Positions 1-10,544 of a DNA stretch of 64,000 nt are shown in pieces. Positions within the stretch are counted from its first letter, which is position 1. Every line of letters starts with the position of its first letter. The stretch covers positions 17,422,001 to 17,486,000 of the forward strand of contig NC_079879.1 of NCBI RefSeq assembly GCF_029227915.1, in the 5' to 3' direction. Origin of the DNA: Hydractinia symbiolongicarpus (Eukaryota; Cnidaria; Hydrozoa; Anthoathecata; Hydractiniidae). A program made the position numbers and the translations under genes. Below the pieces are notes generated by a model. That model was not told the DNA's origin. It saw nothing but the letters and a program-made list of their open reading frames with translations, and ran no database searches.

Positions 1-2
1 AA

Positions 3-398
3 GGAAGAAAGGACGCACTGGCATCATTGTATACCCATTTGGAAAAAGGGCCCGAAACCATTTTTTACGATTTTGCTTGTAGCTTAAGCGAGTACGCCAA
101 AAATCGAGAATCTGGGTATTTTCAAGACACGCGTTTTTTTCATGACGTGTTCCACGGATTCAGCCATAAATGCTCTCAAGCCTACAACAGTAGCAGGTTA
201 AGTGGAATGAACTCACCGAACACAAGTATCTGTGAACAATTTAACAGCTTTCTGCAAAGAATTAAAGCCTCGGCAAAATTAATGGGACAAGCGCATTTTA
301 CGTTTTACGTTCAATTCTTCATACACCAGTGGAACATTAAAGTTTTTAATAGTAGCCGGACTAGAATGAAGATTGGTTACTACGGTGCGTTTGAGTAG
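3..398 (+). CDS. KDZ-type transposase, C-terminal fragment (cut by window edge)
   Basis: The frame is open from the first bases of the window, so the 5' part lies outside it. The protein carries the pattern I associate with the KDZ (Kyakuja-Dileera-Zisupton) transposase family: YDFACSL near the start, then FHDVFHGFSHKCS, then the conserved block NTSICEQFNSFLQRIK followed by an aromatic FYVQFF segment. In KDZ proteins the equivalent block (xCEQxxSxL) lies in the catalytic C-terminal half and carries the last acidic residue. The frame ends at a stop at 396-398 with no obvious splice donor, so this is probably the natural C-terminus. Family assignment rests on remembered motif similarity only. 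It could be a domesticated host gene, but the surroundings favour a transposon remnant. Confidence 0.6.
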   Translation, partial: GRKDALASLYTHLEKGPETIFYDFACSLSEYAKNRESGYFQDTRFFHDVFHGFSHKCSQAYNSSRLSGMNSPNTSICEQFNSFLQRIKASAKLMGQAHFTFYVQFFIHQWNIKVFNSSRTRMKIGYYGAFE

Positions 399-1233
399 AC
401 ACTGACTAAGAAGATTGTGCAAAACGATATAAAGTAACATTATCAGGTTACAAAAGTGCTAAGCCTAAAATCTATTATTAAATATGGTGCGTGATTTTAT
501 ATAGAAGCCTGAATATTTACAAAAGTAAAAAATATCCACGTATATTATAATACAATCACTGTACTGGAGCTTCTATCATTGTTTGTTTCATAATTTTGTT
601 GACATAATATCTTATCGCCTTGTTCACACTAAGGAGCTAACATCGTTACGACTTTACCAAGATATGTAGTGTGTGTAGGTGTAAAAGGTGTTAATAACTT
701 TTTCTATATATAATGTCAAAGTTCAGGTAACAAAGCTCTTGATATTTAACACAGACTTCTTACTGACTTCAATCAAAGCTGTGTTTAAATACTTAATAAA
801 TTCTATTTGAAAATCTGCCTTAGGAATAGAAAAGAAGTGCTTTCAATAAAATTATTTTATATACATAAAATAAAGCAAATATGTTTTTGGTTTACATATA
901 TACATGCTTGACTGCATTGGAACAAACATTAATTTAAGTTTTTATAAGTTTCATGTCTAGCTTTTTCATATTCAGTGTTCATGCTGCTACCAAGTATAAG
1001 ATATATAACAAATGAAAAAAATATATATAACTAAGGTAACATATTGTCTTCCTCTATGACCATAGAATGTGCTGCTAAATTTGTATGCCAATCTTTTCGT
1101 AGATCCATTTCATGTCTCATTATTCACATCGCAAATGTCATTTCTTCCCAAGCTATATAAATAAGGAAAATATATTATCTAATAATAAATACACAGTTTC
1201 ACATTGTCAATCACCAAATATGTAAATAATTAT
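399..1233. other. AT-rich non-coding stretch
   Basis: Stop codons are dense in all frames. I see no repeat shared with the rest of the window, no tRNA-like box and no exon-like open block. It may be the 3' flank or non-coding end of the KDZ-like element. Confidence 0.5.
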
Positions 1234-1383
1234 TGTGGTGCCGTAGGTTAGTGGTTTTAACTCTCACAATTTGTGTGGGAGACTGGGGCTCAATTTCTCT
1301 TGGTAGCGATTTAATTTTGGCAAGAAAATGTTATCACAACTCAAGCCATGTGAGGGAAATTGGGGCATGGCTGCTTTTCCTAA

Positions 1384-1632
1384 AGTAGGAACCAGCAGTA
1401 ACCAGCAGTATTTTGAACTAACCAACAGAGAACCAGCAGTTTTTTAATTAACCACAAGAGAACGTTTAGTTAAGTAGATAAAAACGAAATAAATGCAACT
1501 ACCGCTTCGAATGCGCAACATGTTACAATGTATACAACAGTTCATGACACGTTTTTTCTGAAATGTTTATGTCTGGTGGGAGTCAGGCTTTATGCAACAG
1601 TTGATTAAAAGGGTGAAGGCTTTTTTTAAAAA
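1384..1632 (+). repeat. Repeat D, AACCAGCAG-rich end
   Basis: Begins with AGTAGGAACCAGCAG and mini-repeats of AACCAGCAG. It continues through AACGAAATAAATGCAACTAC and TTTATGCAACAGTTGATT, and ends in GAAGGCTTTTTTT. The same sequence is found in the same orientation at 55885-56100, and its first part is inverted at 57165-57322. Here it interrupts a SINE, so it is a mobile sequence or the solo end of one. No coding capacity. Confidence 0.75.
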
Positions 1633-1663
1633 AGTCTGCGTAACTCAAAATGAGCATTAAATA

Positions 1664-1977
1664 GATAGATAGATGTGCATATTTTACATGGCTAGCCTCA
1701 CAAATATCGAGGGATATACCCTGTCTATTATTTCCAGGAGGGGCCATGGCTTAGATTGGGAGTCCTCGAGTATAGTAGTCCTCAAGTCCACGCTCTACCA
1801 GACAACTCCTGGCAACATCCAACAGCCCACACAGTGTGCCATCTCTCCAAATTCCCTCACATGGCTTGGGTTAACCCGGGGCTATGGTAACATTCACTTG
1901 CTCATGTTGAATCGCTGTCAAGAGGAATCGAACCCCGGTCTCCCGCACAGCTATAACCACTAATCTACGGCACCACA
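1664..1977 (-). repeat. tRNA-headed SINE inserted into an older copy
   Basis: Read on the minus strand, it starts with a tRNA-like head containing TAGATTAGTGG (box A) and GGTTCGATTCC (a perfect box B, the RNA polymerase III promoter). It continues through GGGTTAACCCAAGCCATGTG and ends in an (ATCT)n tail. It lies head-to-head against the plus-strand copy, and AAATA on both sides looks like a short target-site duplication. Minus-strand SINEs of the same family are at 37759-38104 and 40391-40777. Confidence 0.85.
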
Positions 1978-2090
1978 AATACTCTAGGACTCCGCATCTA
2001 TATTACTTCCAGGCCTTTCCTGGAAGTAATAGACAGGGTATATCCCTTAAATTTGTGAGGCAAGCCATGTAAAATAAGCGCATTTATCTA

Positions 2091-2660
2091 GTAGGATTAA
2101 GTAACACTCATACTTAATAACACCTATGTGTACAAAGTACATGTCCTTTTGAAGTGCATTAGAAAGGCTTTGGAGTACTCTACACTAGAGTGCGTATCAT
2201 CAGTGAGTGCTGATATTGTAGCTGCAGAGCTACAATAGCACTGATGGCAACATAGCAGCTACATTTTTATGCAAATTGCCATTAAGCTAGCCAAAAGAAA
2301 AAGGAAAGTTGGGTGACTATACCCTGTATTGTGTCATCAGCTAGGCTAGAGTAAAGCTAGCTAGCTATAGATTTTGTGTTGTAATTACCTCAACAAAAAA
2401 TGTTTAGCTACCAAAAAAGGTAAAAAGTAAAGGTAACTATACATACATCCTGTTGTATATAGTTAGCATTCCTTGTGACTCCCATAATATTCAGTTTTTT
2501 CAGCAAGAACATTTAAAATCCGAGCCAGAACTGCCTTTACATTCTGCTGCAGCTGTCGCGCCATTATTTTTTCCTAGACGAAAACATTTGCCTTATATGG
2601 ACACAATTTCACCATATATGGGACAAATCTTGAGATACGAAACTGTGACTGTAACGGTGT
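2091..2660. other. Non-coding, AGCT-rich
   Basis: Contains short runs of TAGCTAGC and an imperfect palindrome around 2215-2235 (TATTGTAGCTGCAGAGCTACAATA). No exon-like structure or shared repeat is visible. Confidence 0.4.
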
Positions 2661-4403
2661 GCTTAAGCAATCAGAAAACGGCTATCGGCTAATTTGAATT
2701 GTCGTGTATTTTACAGATCTAACACAAATACATAGTTTATACCAAGTCCTGACAATAATTGGCTTCGCTGGTATGCTATTTCTCTTAAATTTGGACTTGG
2801 AAAGCTTGTATATACCTTTTAAAGGCACATTATATTATAATTTGAACGTTTATAATGCGCAAAAACGTGTTATATTTATGGCTTCATTAAAAAGAAGATT
2901 TTAAAGTACCAAATTATCAGCTTGAATTGGCATGTTTGTGGTATCCTTTTCATACAGCAGAAGAAAAGGGAGTTGCGAAGGTATGGATGATTTGAAAGTT
3001 GTATTTACGTTTTTTTCCTTGGTTTAATGTAGCTAGCTAACTAAATTATTTTTTGGTGCCTATGGCCACCATGGAAAATTATTTTTGCTGTCATCCTTCA
3101 ATCGAATCATTAGCTAGCTAGCTAGATAGCTACCTCTAGCTACAGTCAGAAGAAGAAAATTCAATTCATAATGATTAACAAAACTCTTTTATTTAAATTT
3201 TTAGATTTTTAAATATTTCCTAAAACTCAAGTTGCTTCTTTTTTTTGTTGCATCGTGGAAATAAATTTAAGTGACCAATCCAAAACTAACGGGAAAATAT
3301 CTCTTTATTCTTTAAGGTATTTGCTCATTTGTGGTTAAAAACTTTTGTACTTTTGCTACTAGGGTCTTTTTACTGATATATGTTCTAAATCTGAACTATT
3401 TTATCAAATGGTGCCTTTACCTGGAAATTCTACTTTGTTTACCCACTTTCGCATGTTGTTAAATTCTTCAACACTCAAACCTATAGCAATAAATTTTTCA
3501 AGAAGTTAGCTTATGTACGACGTGTGAAGTCACAAATGACCAATTGGACTTTTGTTCGATAATGGTGGCAACCGCTAATGTAATTATTGTTTTTGTGAGA
3601 TTAAGTTTGGACATATATAAAATATTTAAAAAAGATAAAAAAAAATTTAGGGCTTCATCATTTTCATTTTTTTCTTTGCGACCCTATGTTTTTGCATTGT
3701 GTTTCACGAGCTTACAATAATGTGGTATTGCTAAGTTATAATATGTAAAAACTACTCTTGAATGACCCTTTACGAATGTGAAACCAAATAATACACCTTA
3801 ATCAAATTTTGTGTTTTTCGTAATTTTGTGTTCAGTATGGTAGATTAGTATGCGTGTCAACTGGCCAAAAAAGCCATAAGTATGAGGGCAACCTTGAGCA
3901 AATTGTTAAGTACAATTTTTACTTTCCAAATGGAAAACAGTGCCTTCAATTCTGTTGTCTTGGCCACAAAAAGTAGTGATCTATATTTTATGTGGTTAGC
4001 CTCATTAATTGCAATAAATTTACCCTGTCAATTGTTCCAGGAGGGACAACATGACGGTTCTAGAGTGCTAAAAAGCTTCCATTTGAGCTACAAAAACCCT
4101 TTAAATTTCTGTTCAATAAGAAACAGCTGTTATGTGGGATTGAACCCATATGAATATGAAGTGAACACTCTACCGACTGAACTACCAATCCCCAAAAGAA
4201 GACAACCCTCAAAGTAAACAGAGTTGCATGACTTTATTAATTCTATCAAGCATGTATCAATCATATTGTATTTAGTAAATAATTTTTGAGCACTCTGTCC
4301 CCAAAAAAGATATATATTTGTAGTTTAGAAATTTAGCTCTAAATATCGTCTCTCAAAGGCACTGGATTTTAATGTATTAAAAGACTTTACTATATATATA
4401 ATA
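2661..4403. repeat. Repeat B, copy 1 (about 1.7 kb)
   Basis: Nearly colinear with 18302-19995, beginning at GCTATCGGCTAATTTGAATT in both and ending at an AT-rich junction. Differences are scattered substitutions, small indels and changes in AGCT-run length. No intact coding frame is shared, so it looks like the non-coding body of a transposable element. A SINE-like segment (about 3980-4194) lies inside both copies and was therefore present before duplication. Confidence 0.85.
3980..4194 (-). repeat. Second tRNA-headed SINE type inside repeat B
   Basis: On the minus strand the head reads GGGGATTGGTAGTTCAGTCGG, with TAGTTCAGTCGG matching box A and GGGTTCAATCCC matching box B. The 3' half (about 3985-4085 read in reverse) matches the tail of the other SINE family: CTCTAGAAC, CCCTCCTGGAACAATTGACAGGG and a GAGGCTAACCACATAAAATAT segment. 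The head differs and the tail domain is shared, so two SINE families appear to share a 3' module. The second copy is at 19581-19797. Confidence 0.7.
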
Positions 4404-5396
4404 TAATATACTATATAAAAATGTTTTCTGTTTCTTTTTAGATTGCGTATAATGAGAGCGAGAGATGTTATCTTTCAATACGTGAGATAAAAAGAAGAAA
4501 GCGAAACCTCATCCCGCGTTGTTATTGTTTTTCTGTCAAAAACTTGAAGCTGTTTTATAAATCTTGATAAAGTTAATAATTTGTTTTCGTTTCTGTAGAT
4601 TGTTTGTTTTTGTTTATTGTTTCCCGTGAGTTTACAAAATTTATTGCAGCAGATTCATTGGCTTCAAGAAATCGGTTTTCATAACTAGTGCCGTTATTTT
4701 TAAGTGAAAAAAAACCCATGCTGCTTCGTTCGCCTTCTTGTCTCCGAAAGTCTCTATTATTATCTGCGTTTCGAGTATTATTTTCCGGTTGAAAGAAAAT
4801 GTCACGAATGCGCATCGTAAGGTACACACCTTACGATGCGCATTCGTGACATTTTCGCACACTACGGATTGTACAACTCGATGTATTGCATTTCTTTCAA
4901 AATAAGGGTTTTAACTTTATAAAAGTATAACTTTACATGGATTTTTAGCGCTAAAAGCTTCATCAATGTTGGATTTACGTCGGCCACCACTGTCAATATT
5001 GCGATTATTATCAATATTTAATTTTATAATTCTGTAAAAAAGAGGTTTTACGAAATTTCTTAGTTATCGTTTATGTTTAGTTTCGCGCGATCTAAATTTC
5101 TCGTACCTTCTTAAAAGAAATATTCCGCATATATATATTGCATTTTTGCCAAAAAATCACTACTTTTGCACAACGAGTTGTTGTTCCGCGGCAAGTTTAT
5201 TTTACAACCTCGTCCCCAGGGTTTTCTACGTCTATGATATTCAGTTTTAGTGTATTTCCCAGATATCAGTTGCAGTAAGAGTAAGCACCTCGTCGTATTA
5301 TATCAAAGAGAAACAAAAGCACTGGGGTCAACTATTGGCTAGTTTCGATTTTGCTTGCAAGTTGCGTAATGCTTCGCAACCTTTTTTTAATTTCTA
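4404..5396. repeat. Repeat C, solo right arm (copy 1)
   Basis: Matches 22648-23611 in the same orientation and, inverted, the left arm at 19997-20505. It ends in GCTTCGCAACC followed by TTTTTTTAATTTCTA, the terminal sequence of the long-inverted-repeat element described at 19997-23611. In this copy the other arm and the centre are missing, and the arm follows repeat B directly. Small frames in it are mirrored in the other arms and are not genes. Confidence 0.8.
4795..4856. repeat. Perfect 62-bp palindrome
   Basis: Two 29-base arms (4795-4823 and 4828-4856) pair perfectly around a 4-base ACAC loop. The arms contain GAATGCGCATCGTAAGG and its complement. The corresponding place in the copy near 23035-23075 has only the right-hand half, so the palindrome arose in this copy by local inverted duplication. 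It could extrude as a cruciform. Confidence 0.9.
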
Positions 5397-5451
5397 CTAT
5401 AATTACTTTCAACTATAATATTTACTAATATTATTCCTACTTCTCTGCTAT

Positions 5452-5906
5452 TGTAGTGAAATATTCGGCACCCCTGAATTATTCGGCACACCCTTCTGCT
5501 GATGGTTTTTAGAGTTACATTTGTTTGGTTATTTGTACGGAATTAAATAATTCATAATGGTAGATAGAACAGTCCATAATGGTAGCTTGACAGTAAGAGT
5601 ATGAGTATGAGTCTTTTCTCTGAGCATGGACTTAATTGTTAATGTAATGGATCATCCTCATTCAACCGTTTTATCTTTCTGATTATAAAATAGATCACTC
5701 AAGTATTTTGATATTAATAAATAGATCACAGAAAGAATGATATTTTGCTTTACTATACCTAGCTAGCTAGCTGCTCCCCACCTTTTTTGGACACACAGGC
5801 CAGTCCTTTTGAATAAAAGCTGACGAAGTAAGTAAGTAAATCATCTATTTCGTAGCTAACCCAAGGGGGTGCCGAATAATTCGGGGGTGCCGAATATTTT
5901 ACTACA
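5452..5906. mobile_element. 455-bp MITE with about 45-bp terminal inverted repeats
   Basis: The left end, TGTAGTGAAATATTCGGCAC, matches the inverted right end with few mismatches for about 45 bases. The matched stretch includes two ATTCGGCACCCC-type motifs at each end. The interior has no coding frame and contains an AGCT run. It sits inside a short tandem-like sequence (CCTACTTCTCTGCTAT), and related units occur on both sides. The transposase that moved it is unknown. Confidence 0.85.
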
Positions 5907-7329
5907 CCTGTCTATCTAGTAATTTCCACTTCTCTGCTATTCCTGCTTCTCTAGTATACCTGCCTATTTTACAAGCCTATTTTAATATCCATTTCCATTC
6001 TGCAAAATACACCGCCTAGAATAGACATTCTAACATTAAAACGAGGTTACTTTAGAGACAATTTTAATTTTTTAGCGAAGTGATGCACATATAGTCTGTT
6101 TACCTTTATTGTGAACTTTTGGTATAAGAAATAGAAAATGGCATTTATTTTATATTGAGTTTATTAAAGTTGCTGGTTTTTTACATTTTTTTTGGTATTC
6201 AGCCAGCTAAGGTTGAATGATTTGGATTTTATAATTTAGCTACACTCTCTAGTATTTGTTACCACTAGCTAGTTAAAGCTTTAACCAATGTTGCTGACAT
6301 ATATTATACACTTTATTCTTTGTTTGGATATCTTTTTTTTTAAAACATCTGTAAATAACAATATAACTTGGCTATCCTGAGCATGTTTAGTTGGTGGTAA
6401 TAGGCTGAATACTGGTTTTCATGTTATATATTTAACACATTTTATAAGAGCAAGCATGCTAATTCATAAGTACCCCTAAGCCTTGATTTTTTCAAAAAAT
6501 ATGGCCTGTAAGAAAGTTACAGTTGCAGCTACAGATAATTGTTGTGGTTTTTTAAAATCACAAAATGTTCTGTCAATAAGTATATCTATATAATATTATT
6601 TCTATAAGTATTGCCTAATGGTTATTCCACGTCAAGTATAACTATAGGTATTGTCATGAATGATTCCCTAAAGCTAAAGAGAATTGTAGATAAATAAAAC
6701 ATCCTAATTTGTTTCAAGTCACATTGTGTTTCAATGCAATAAAATTTGGCCAGTTAAGCTGGGCAGTACTCCCTAACATACGTTTATTACTCAATCGATT
6801 CACCACAAGAACTTACCTGATGGCCTAAGAACGTTAAAGTTTTAAATATAACAAACGACCTTACAACTAATAAATGGCTTTGTTTTAATTTTTGAGGATA
6901 ACCCAGACAACGTAACCCTACAATTTAGTCAGGTAGCTAAGACCATCGATTTACTGGAAAACTTTAGGACAATTTGAAATTCTGTTTAACGTGACGACTA
7001 TGGACGTGTGATGTTGAAAAAAGTTACCGGCATTGAAAATTATATTTATTGTGGCCTATTGAGACTTTAATTTATAATGATGACGTCACACAATAGGAAA
7101 ATAAATGAAAATCATCAATTTTATTCTTCAAGTAAACGAAACGATGGATTTTGTGTTGGAGAGCAAAAGTTAAAAAAACAGTGAATGGTAATTCGCTACA
7201 CAAAACGAACAAACACCCTGTAAAGCTCAGTTAATGATGTCACATGTCTTAACAATGTTACGCCGTACAAAAACCTAAAGCACTACTACCTACAGACAAG
7301 AAATAATTACATGGCTAAAATTAATTTTA
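5907..7329. other. Non-coding AT-rich stretch
   Basis: No frame longer than expected by chance, no repeat I could match elsewhere in the window, and no tRNA-like box. It begins with CTTCTCTGCTATTCCTGCTT units that resemble the flank of the neighbouring MITE. Confidence 0.4.
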
Positions 7330-8520
7330 TTTAGAAAGAATCGGATCCTTCATCAGAACAAGCAGAACTTTCTTTATAATTTACGTCAATATTATCACAA
7401 TCAACGCTATGACACAAGTCGGTGCAGCTTAAACTATGCGATTTGCAAATACAAATTCTTGTTTTTTTCTTGTTTTTTCACAGTTGCAAGATATAAGTTG
7501 CAGAACTCCTTCTTGTGCTGGAAGACGAATCATCCATTCAATTTCCAAAATACCATGTTGAAGGATCCAACCATACCCGGTTGCGTTGGGAATCATTTTC
7601 CAATCAATGCCAGGAATGTGCACGACGTATGGAACCGCCCATTCTCAAAACAATAAACCTTTTCAAATCCGTATGAGTGGGATTCATAAGAATTTCGGTT
7701 GCTTTAGCGTAGATAGCTTGATCCAGCACGACGTCAGTTTCTGTAAGAACAAGCGCCTCCGCTTTACACTTTGATTGTAGAAGTAATATTTTTCGCTGGT
7801 AGGTAAGTAACAGTATGAACGTTTTCCTCATTATCAGGATATGTCAAGTAATTAAAACCAGTCCAATTGGGTATGGAGTTGCAACTTTGCCGTAGTAATA
7901 CCCAAAGGAAGTCATAAGCTTCTGACATACTAAGATCTCCATCGATTTTTGTTCTTGTATCAAGGTTTATATTTCTCAGATGAAGCGGCTTGGCTCTTTT
8001 TGTACCTGTGTAACGTGGCATGATGGCAAAGGCTTGAAAGTTCTTTTTCTTTCCCTGTAATATATTATTGGAATACGCTGCTCACATGATTGGTTCCTGT
8101 TTGAAGCTGGATTATTATGCCGTTTGTAACATGCATAGAAATACCTGACAGTGACTCGGGATTTATGTCATTATTATCCCAAACAAATGTTACAAATTGT
8201 GATGGCTGAAGTGATGTTGGACAATACGATGCAAGTGTTTGCATCGCAACTGCATGATTAGCCAGAGACGTTTCTACGTGGTTGACTTCATTGTACCATA
8301 TCTCATGACCAAAACGATTAAACCATTTTATTATATCTTTGGAACCCGTTTTACGTTTAGTACATAAGGATAACAACACATGTTTTGTACAACGATGCCG
8401 CCCATTAGTTACGTTATAAATGATATCTTGACATATGGAATTTATTATCGATTTTTTTCTTTTTCCTATCCGCGAACTCTGCGAACTAGATGAGATGTAG
8501 GTTAGCAAACTTTGAAGCAA
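7330..8520 (-). pseudogene. Decayed copy of a multicopy gene with cysteine-rich tail
   Basis: Four frame-shifted pieces are readable on the minus strand in order. The first (8520-8065) carries QDIIYNVTNG, KRKTGSKDIIKWFNR and WDNNDINPESLSG. The next (8021-7764) has SIPNWTGFNYLTYP, then DQAIYAKATEI (about 7730-7690), then CNCEKTRKK and a shifted CTDLC-like tail (7500-7400). I remember this order as a large uncharacterised protein family present in many copies in cnidarian genomes, ending in a cysteine-rich segment resembling a CXC/TSO1 domain. The middle of the protein is deleted near 7620: VLRMGG jumps directly to the C-terminal part. Two further copies lie at 24270-28160 and 59770-60715. Function unknown. 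Confidence 0.6.
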
Positions 8521-9328
8521 TGGCGGTATAACAGTTTTCAGTGAAGTTTCTTAAATGTTGCTGTATATTTCGATATGAATTATACAATTATCACTATTCT
8601 TTTTACTTTTGTTCTTTGGCGTTAATAGCAGTTTGCGAGACATGTTTAATACTCATGTGGATACTCATCCACATTTCAAACTATTCCCGGAAAGACTACT
8701 TTTTCAGCTTAAGTTACGCCTTTTTTGTAATGTACAGTTAGGACGGGGGGGAGGGTCCCTTTTTCTTTTAAATACGTAGACAGTTTTTTGATGACTTTTA
8801 TCTAAAATTTGAAACTATTTGATAATTTATATGAAATAAATAAATAATTTTTACGTATTGGCATATTTTAGTTTTAATTTTTGTTTATAATCAACTACTT
8901 TTGAGAAGTATACACCCCCTGAATATTTTTACATTGGAATGCGTGTGTTCGATATCAAAATTCGAAATGCGTTAAATATGGCGTCTTAAAGTAGTGTAAA
9001 AATTTTGTAAGAATTATTTATTATTTGATTGATATTTGTCCAATGAAATAAACTTTTTGTGTCCGGTAAAGATTTTTTTTGTTTATTTTTTTCTATAGTT
9101 TGATTTTATGTAGGTTAGAAATTGTCCTAAATATTGCATAGTTTTCCATTTATTTATGCTCTCAGTTACCTGACTATAAGATTAGTTTTATATTGACTTT
9201 TATCTTGGATTTCTGCACCACAGTTTACTATGGTTTATTTTTTGTAGATTTCTGATATCATCATTTATTTGCAACTGATTGTATTTTGAAAGTTTTAACA
9301 GTTTTTAGTCCCTGTATCAGCTGAAAGC
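8521..9328. other. Non-coding; probable 5' flank of the DIRS element
   Basis: AT-rich with no recognisable gene. I looked here for an inverted copy of the sequence at the right end of the DIRS element (TTGCCAGGGTGG, GGGGAAAATAATT) and found none. The left terminal repeat is therefore either absent from this copy or too diverged to see. Confidence 0.4.
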
Positions 9329-10489
9329 ATGGCTGAAAATTCAAATGCAAATGATACTACAGTTACTTCTCCTAATACAACAAATGTCGAAGGCACAGAC
9401 AACGATATGAGACAAGCAATTATTGCAGATGTACTCAGTGCAATAAGAAAAGAGTTCTCTCCTTTACTGCATGGACAAAAGAGGAGACCACTGCCTCCAT
9501 CTGACGATTCCCTGTCTGTCCATGCTGACAAATACCGTCTTGTTGATGACGAGGATAATATACCAGGAGATACTTCTTCTGAGCATGATAATGACAACAA
9601 TGATGAAAATAACTTACCAAGGCATTCCCTTGAGAACACTATCCCTGGAGATAATATGTCAGATTTATTTACTCCAAATAAACATGGTGGCAAACGCTAC
9701 CGTGATTTGGATGTTGCAGAAGACATCCTCTTACAAGTGGATAATGAAATGCCACAATCATTAGACCTTGGTGAAAAAATCAAAGAAAATGTTGCCACTA
9801 GAGTTACATCTCATTTCCTGGAAAAATGTCTTATTCCAGAGGTAAAAAAGAAGATAGGGAAAAGGCACTTGCTGCCTGAAAACTGTACTAAAATGGCTGT
9901 GCCAAAGATGAACAAATGCATTTTTAATCTCAAAAGTTTTTCAGAATTTCAAAAACGTAATGAGAGAAATTTGTACAACACACAGCAAACACTGTTGAGT
10001 GCAACATCAGCCATTATAGAGGTGGTTGAAAAGGTTTTACAGTCTGATGAAGGGAAAAAGCCCTTGAATTCCAAGGATGTTGTCATGAATTGTCTTGATG
10101 CAATAACATTACTCGGGTCAGTCAATACAGACCTAAATAATAATTCGCACCTCTTTGAACCCTCAATACCGAGATCTATGTCGAGTAGACCATGCAATGA
10201 ATTTCTGCTTAGGGATGATTTACAAAAGGGTATGAGAGAAGCCCAGGAAGCCTCAAAGCTTGCCTTGTCCTCATCCAGTACATATAGCCACAACAATAGC
10301 AGGAAATATCAATCATATCCTTATGTTGGAAGGTTTAGTAAAATCCCTAGCTCAACGACAGCATCCAGGAAAGATAACCAGAATTTTTTAGAGAAGGCCC
10401 AGAAACCACAACAAAGTCATCGGAAGCCCTCAACAGAAGCAGGAAATAACTCCTGGCCTCACTGTATGTACGTATATATCAAACCTTAA
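9329..10489 (+). CDS. DIRS gag-like protein
   Basis: A 386-residue hydrophilic protein starting at an ATG at 9329. The first 140 residues are acidic and low complexity. The middle (about residues 150-260) has the block LPENCTKMAVPKMNK, which resembles the P(E/K)NC...VPK...N motif I recall in DIRS gag proteins, followed by a helical segment. The tail is Ser/Gln rich. No zinc knuckle is present, as usual for DIRS gag. It presumably packages element RNA. The downstream RT frame is already open before this stop, so the two overlap in different frames. Confidence 0.7.
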   Translation: MAENSNANDTTVTSPNTTNVEGTDNDMRQAIIADVLSAIRKEFSPLLHGQKRRPLPPSDDSLSVHADKYRLVDDEDNIPGDTSSEHDNDNNDENNLPRHSLENTIPGDNMSDLFTPNKHGGKRYRDLDVAEDILLQVDNEMPQSLDLGEKIKENVATRVTSHFLEKCLIPEVKKKIGKRHLLPENCTKMAVPKMNKCIFNLKSFSEFQKRNERNLYNTQQTLLSATSAIIEVVEKVLQSDEGKKPLNSKDVVMNCLDAITLLGSVNTDLNNNSHLFEPSIPRSMSSRPCNEFLLRDDLQKGMREAQEASKLALSSSSTYSHNNSRKYQSYPYVGRFSKIPSSTTASRKDNQNFLEKAQKPQQSHRKPSTEAGNNSWPHCMYVYIKP

Positions 10490-10544
10490 AACTAAGTTAG
10501 CTGAAAATGTTAAAAATTTTCAGGCAGGTGCTATTTCTAGATGT

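Larger units (their letters stand above)
1234..2090 (+). repeat. tRNA-headed SINE, plus-strand copy, split by two insertions
   Basis: The copy begins with a tRNA-like head (GCCGTAGGTTAGTGG as box A, a degenerate box B near 1290). The body runs to about 1378, resumes at 1633 and reaches 1663. It resumes again at about 1979 (CTCTAGGACTC) and ends near 2090 with the conserved tail GTGAGGCAAGCCATGTAAAA. The gaps are filled by an unrelated repeat (1384-1632) and a minus-strand copy of the same SINE (about 1664-1977). The three pieces join in the order and orientation of the intact copies near 37.8 and 40.4 kb. Confidence 0.8.

Noticed and set aside
2453-2904. Two short plus-strand frames near 2.5-2.9 kb
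   Set aside because: The second lies within repeat B and is not preserved in copy 2. The first has no motif or splice context.
9295-9693. Minus-strand frame of 132 codons opposite the DIRS gag
   Set aside because: Shadow of the gag coding frame. The gag reading is supported by its position before RT.
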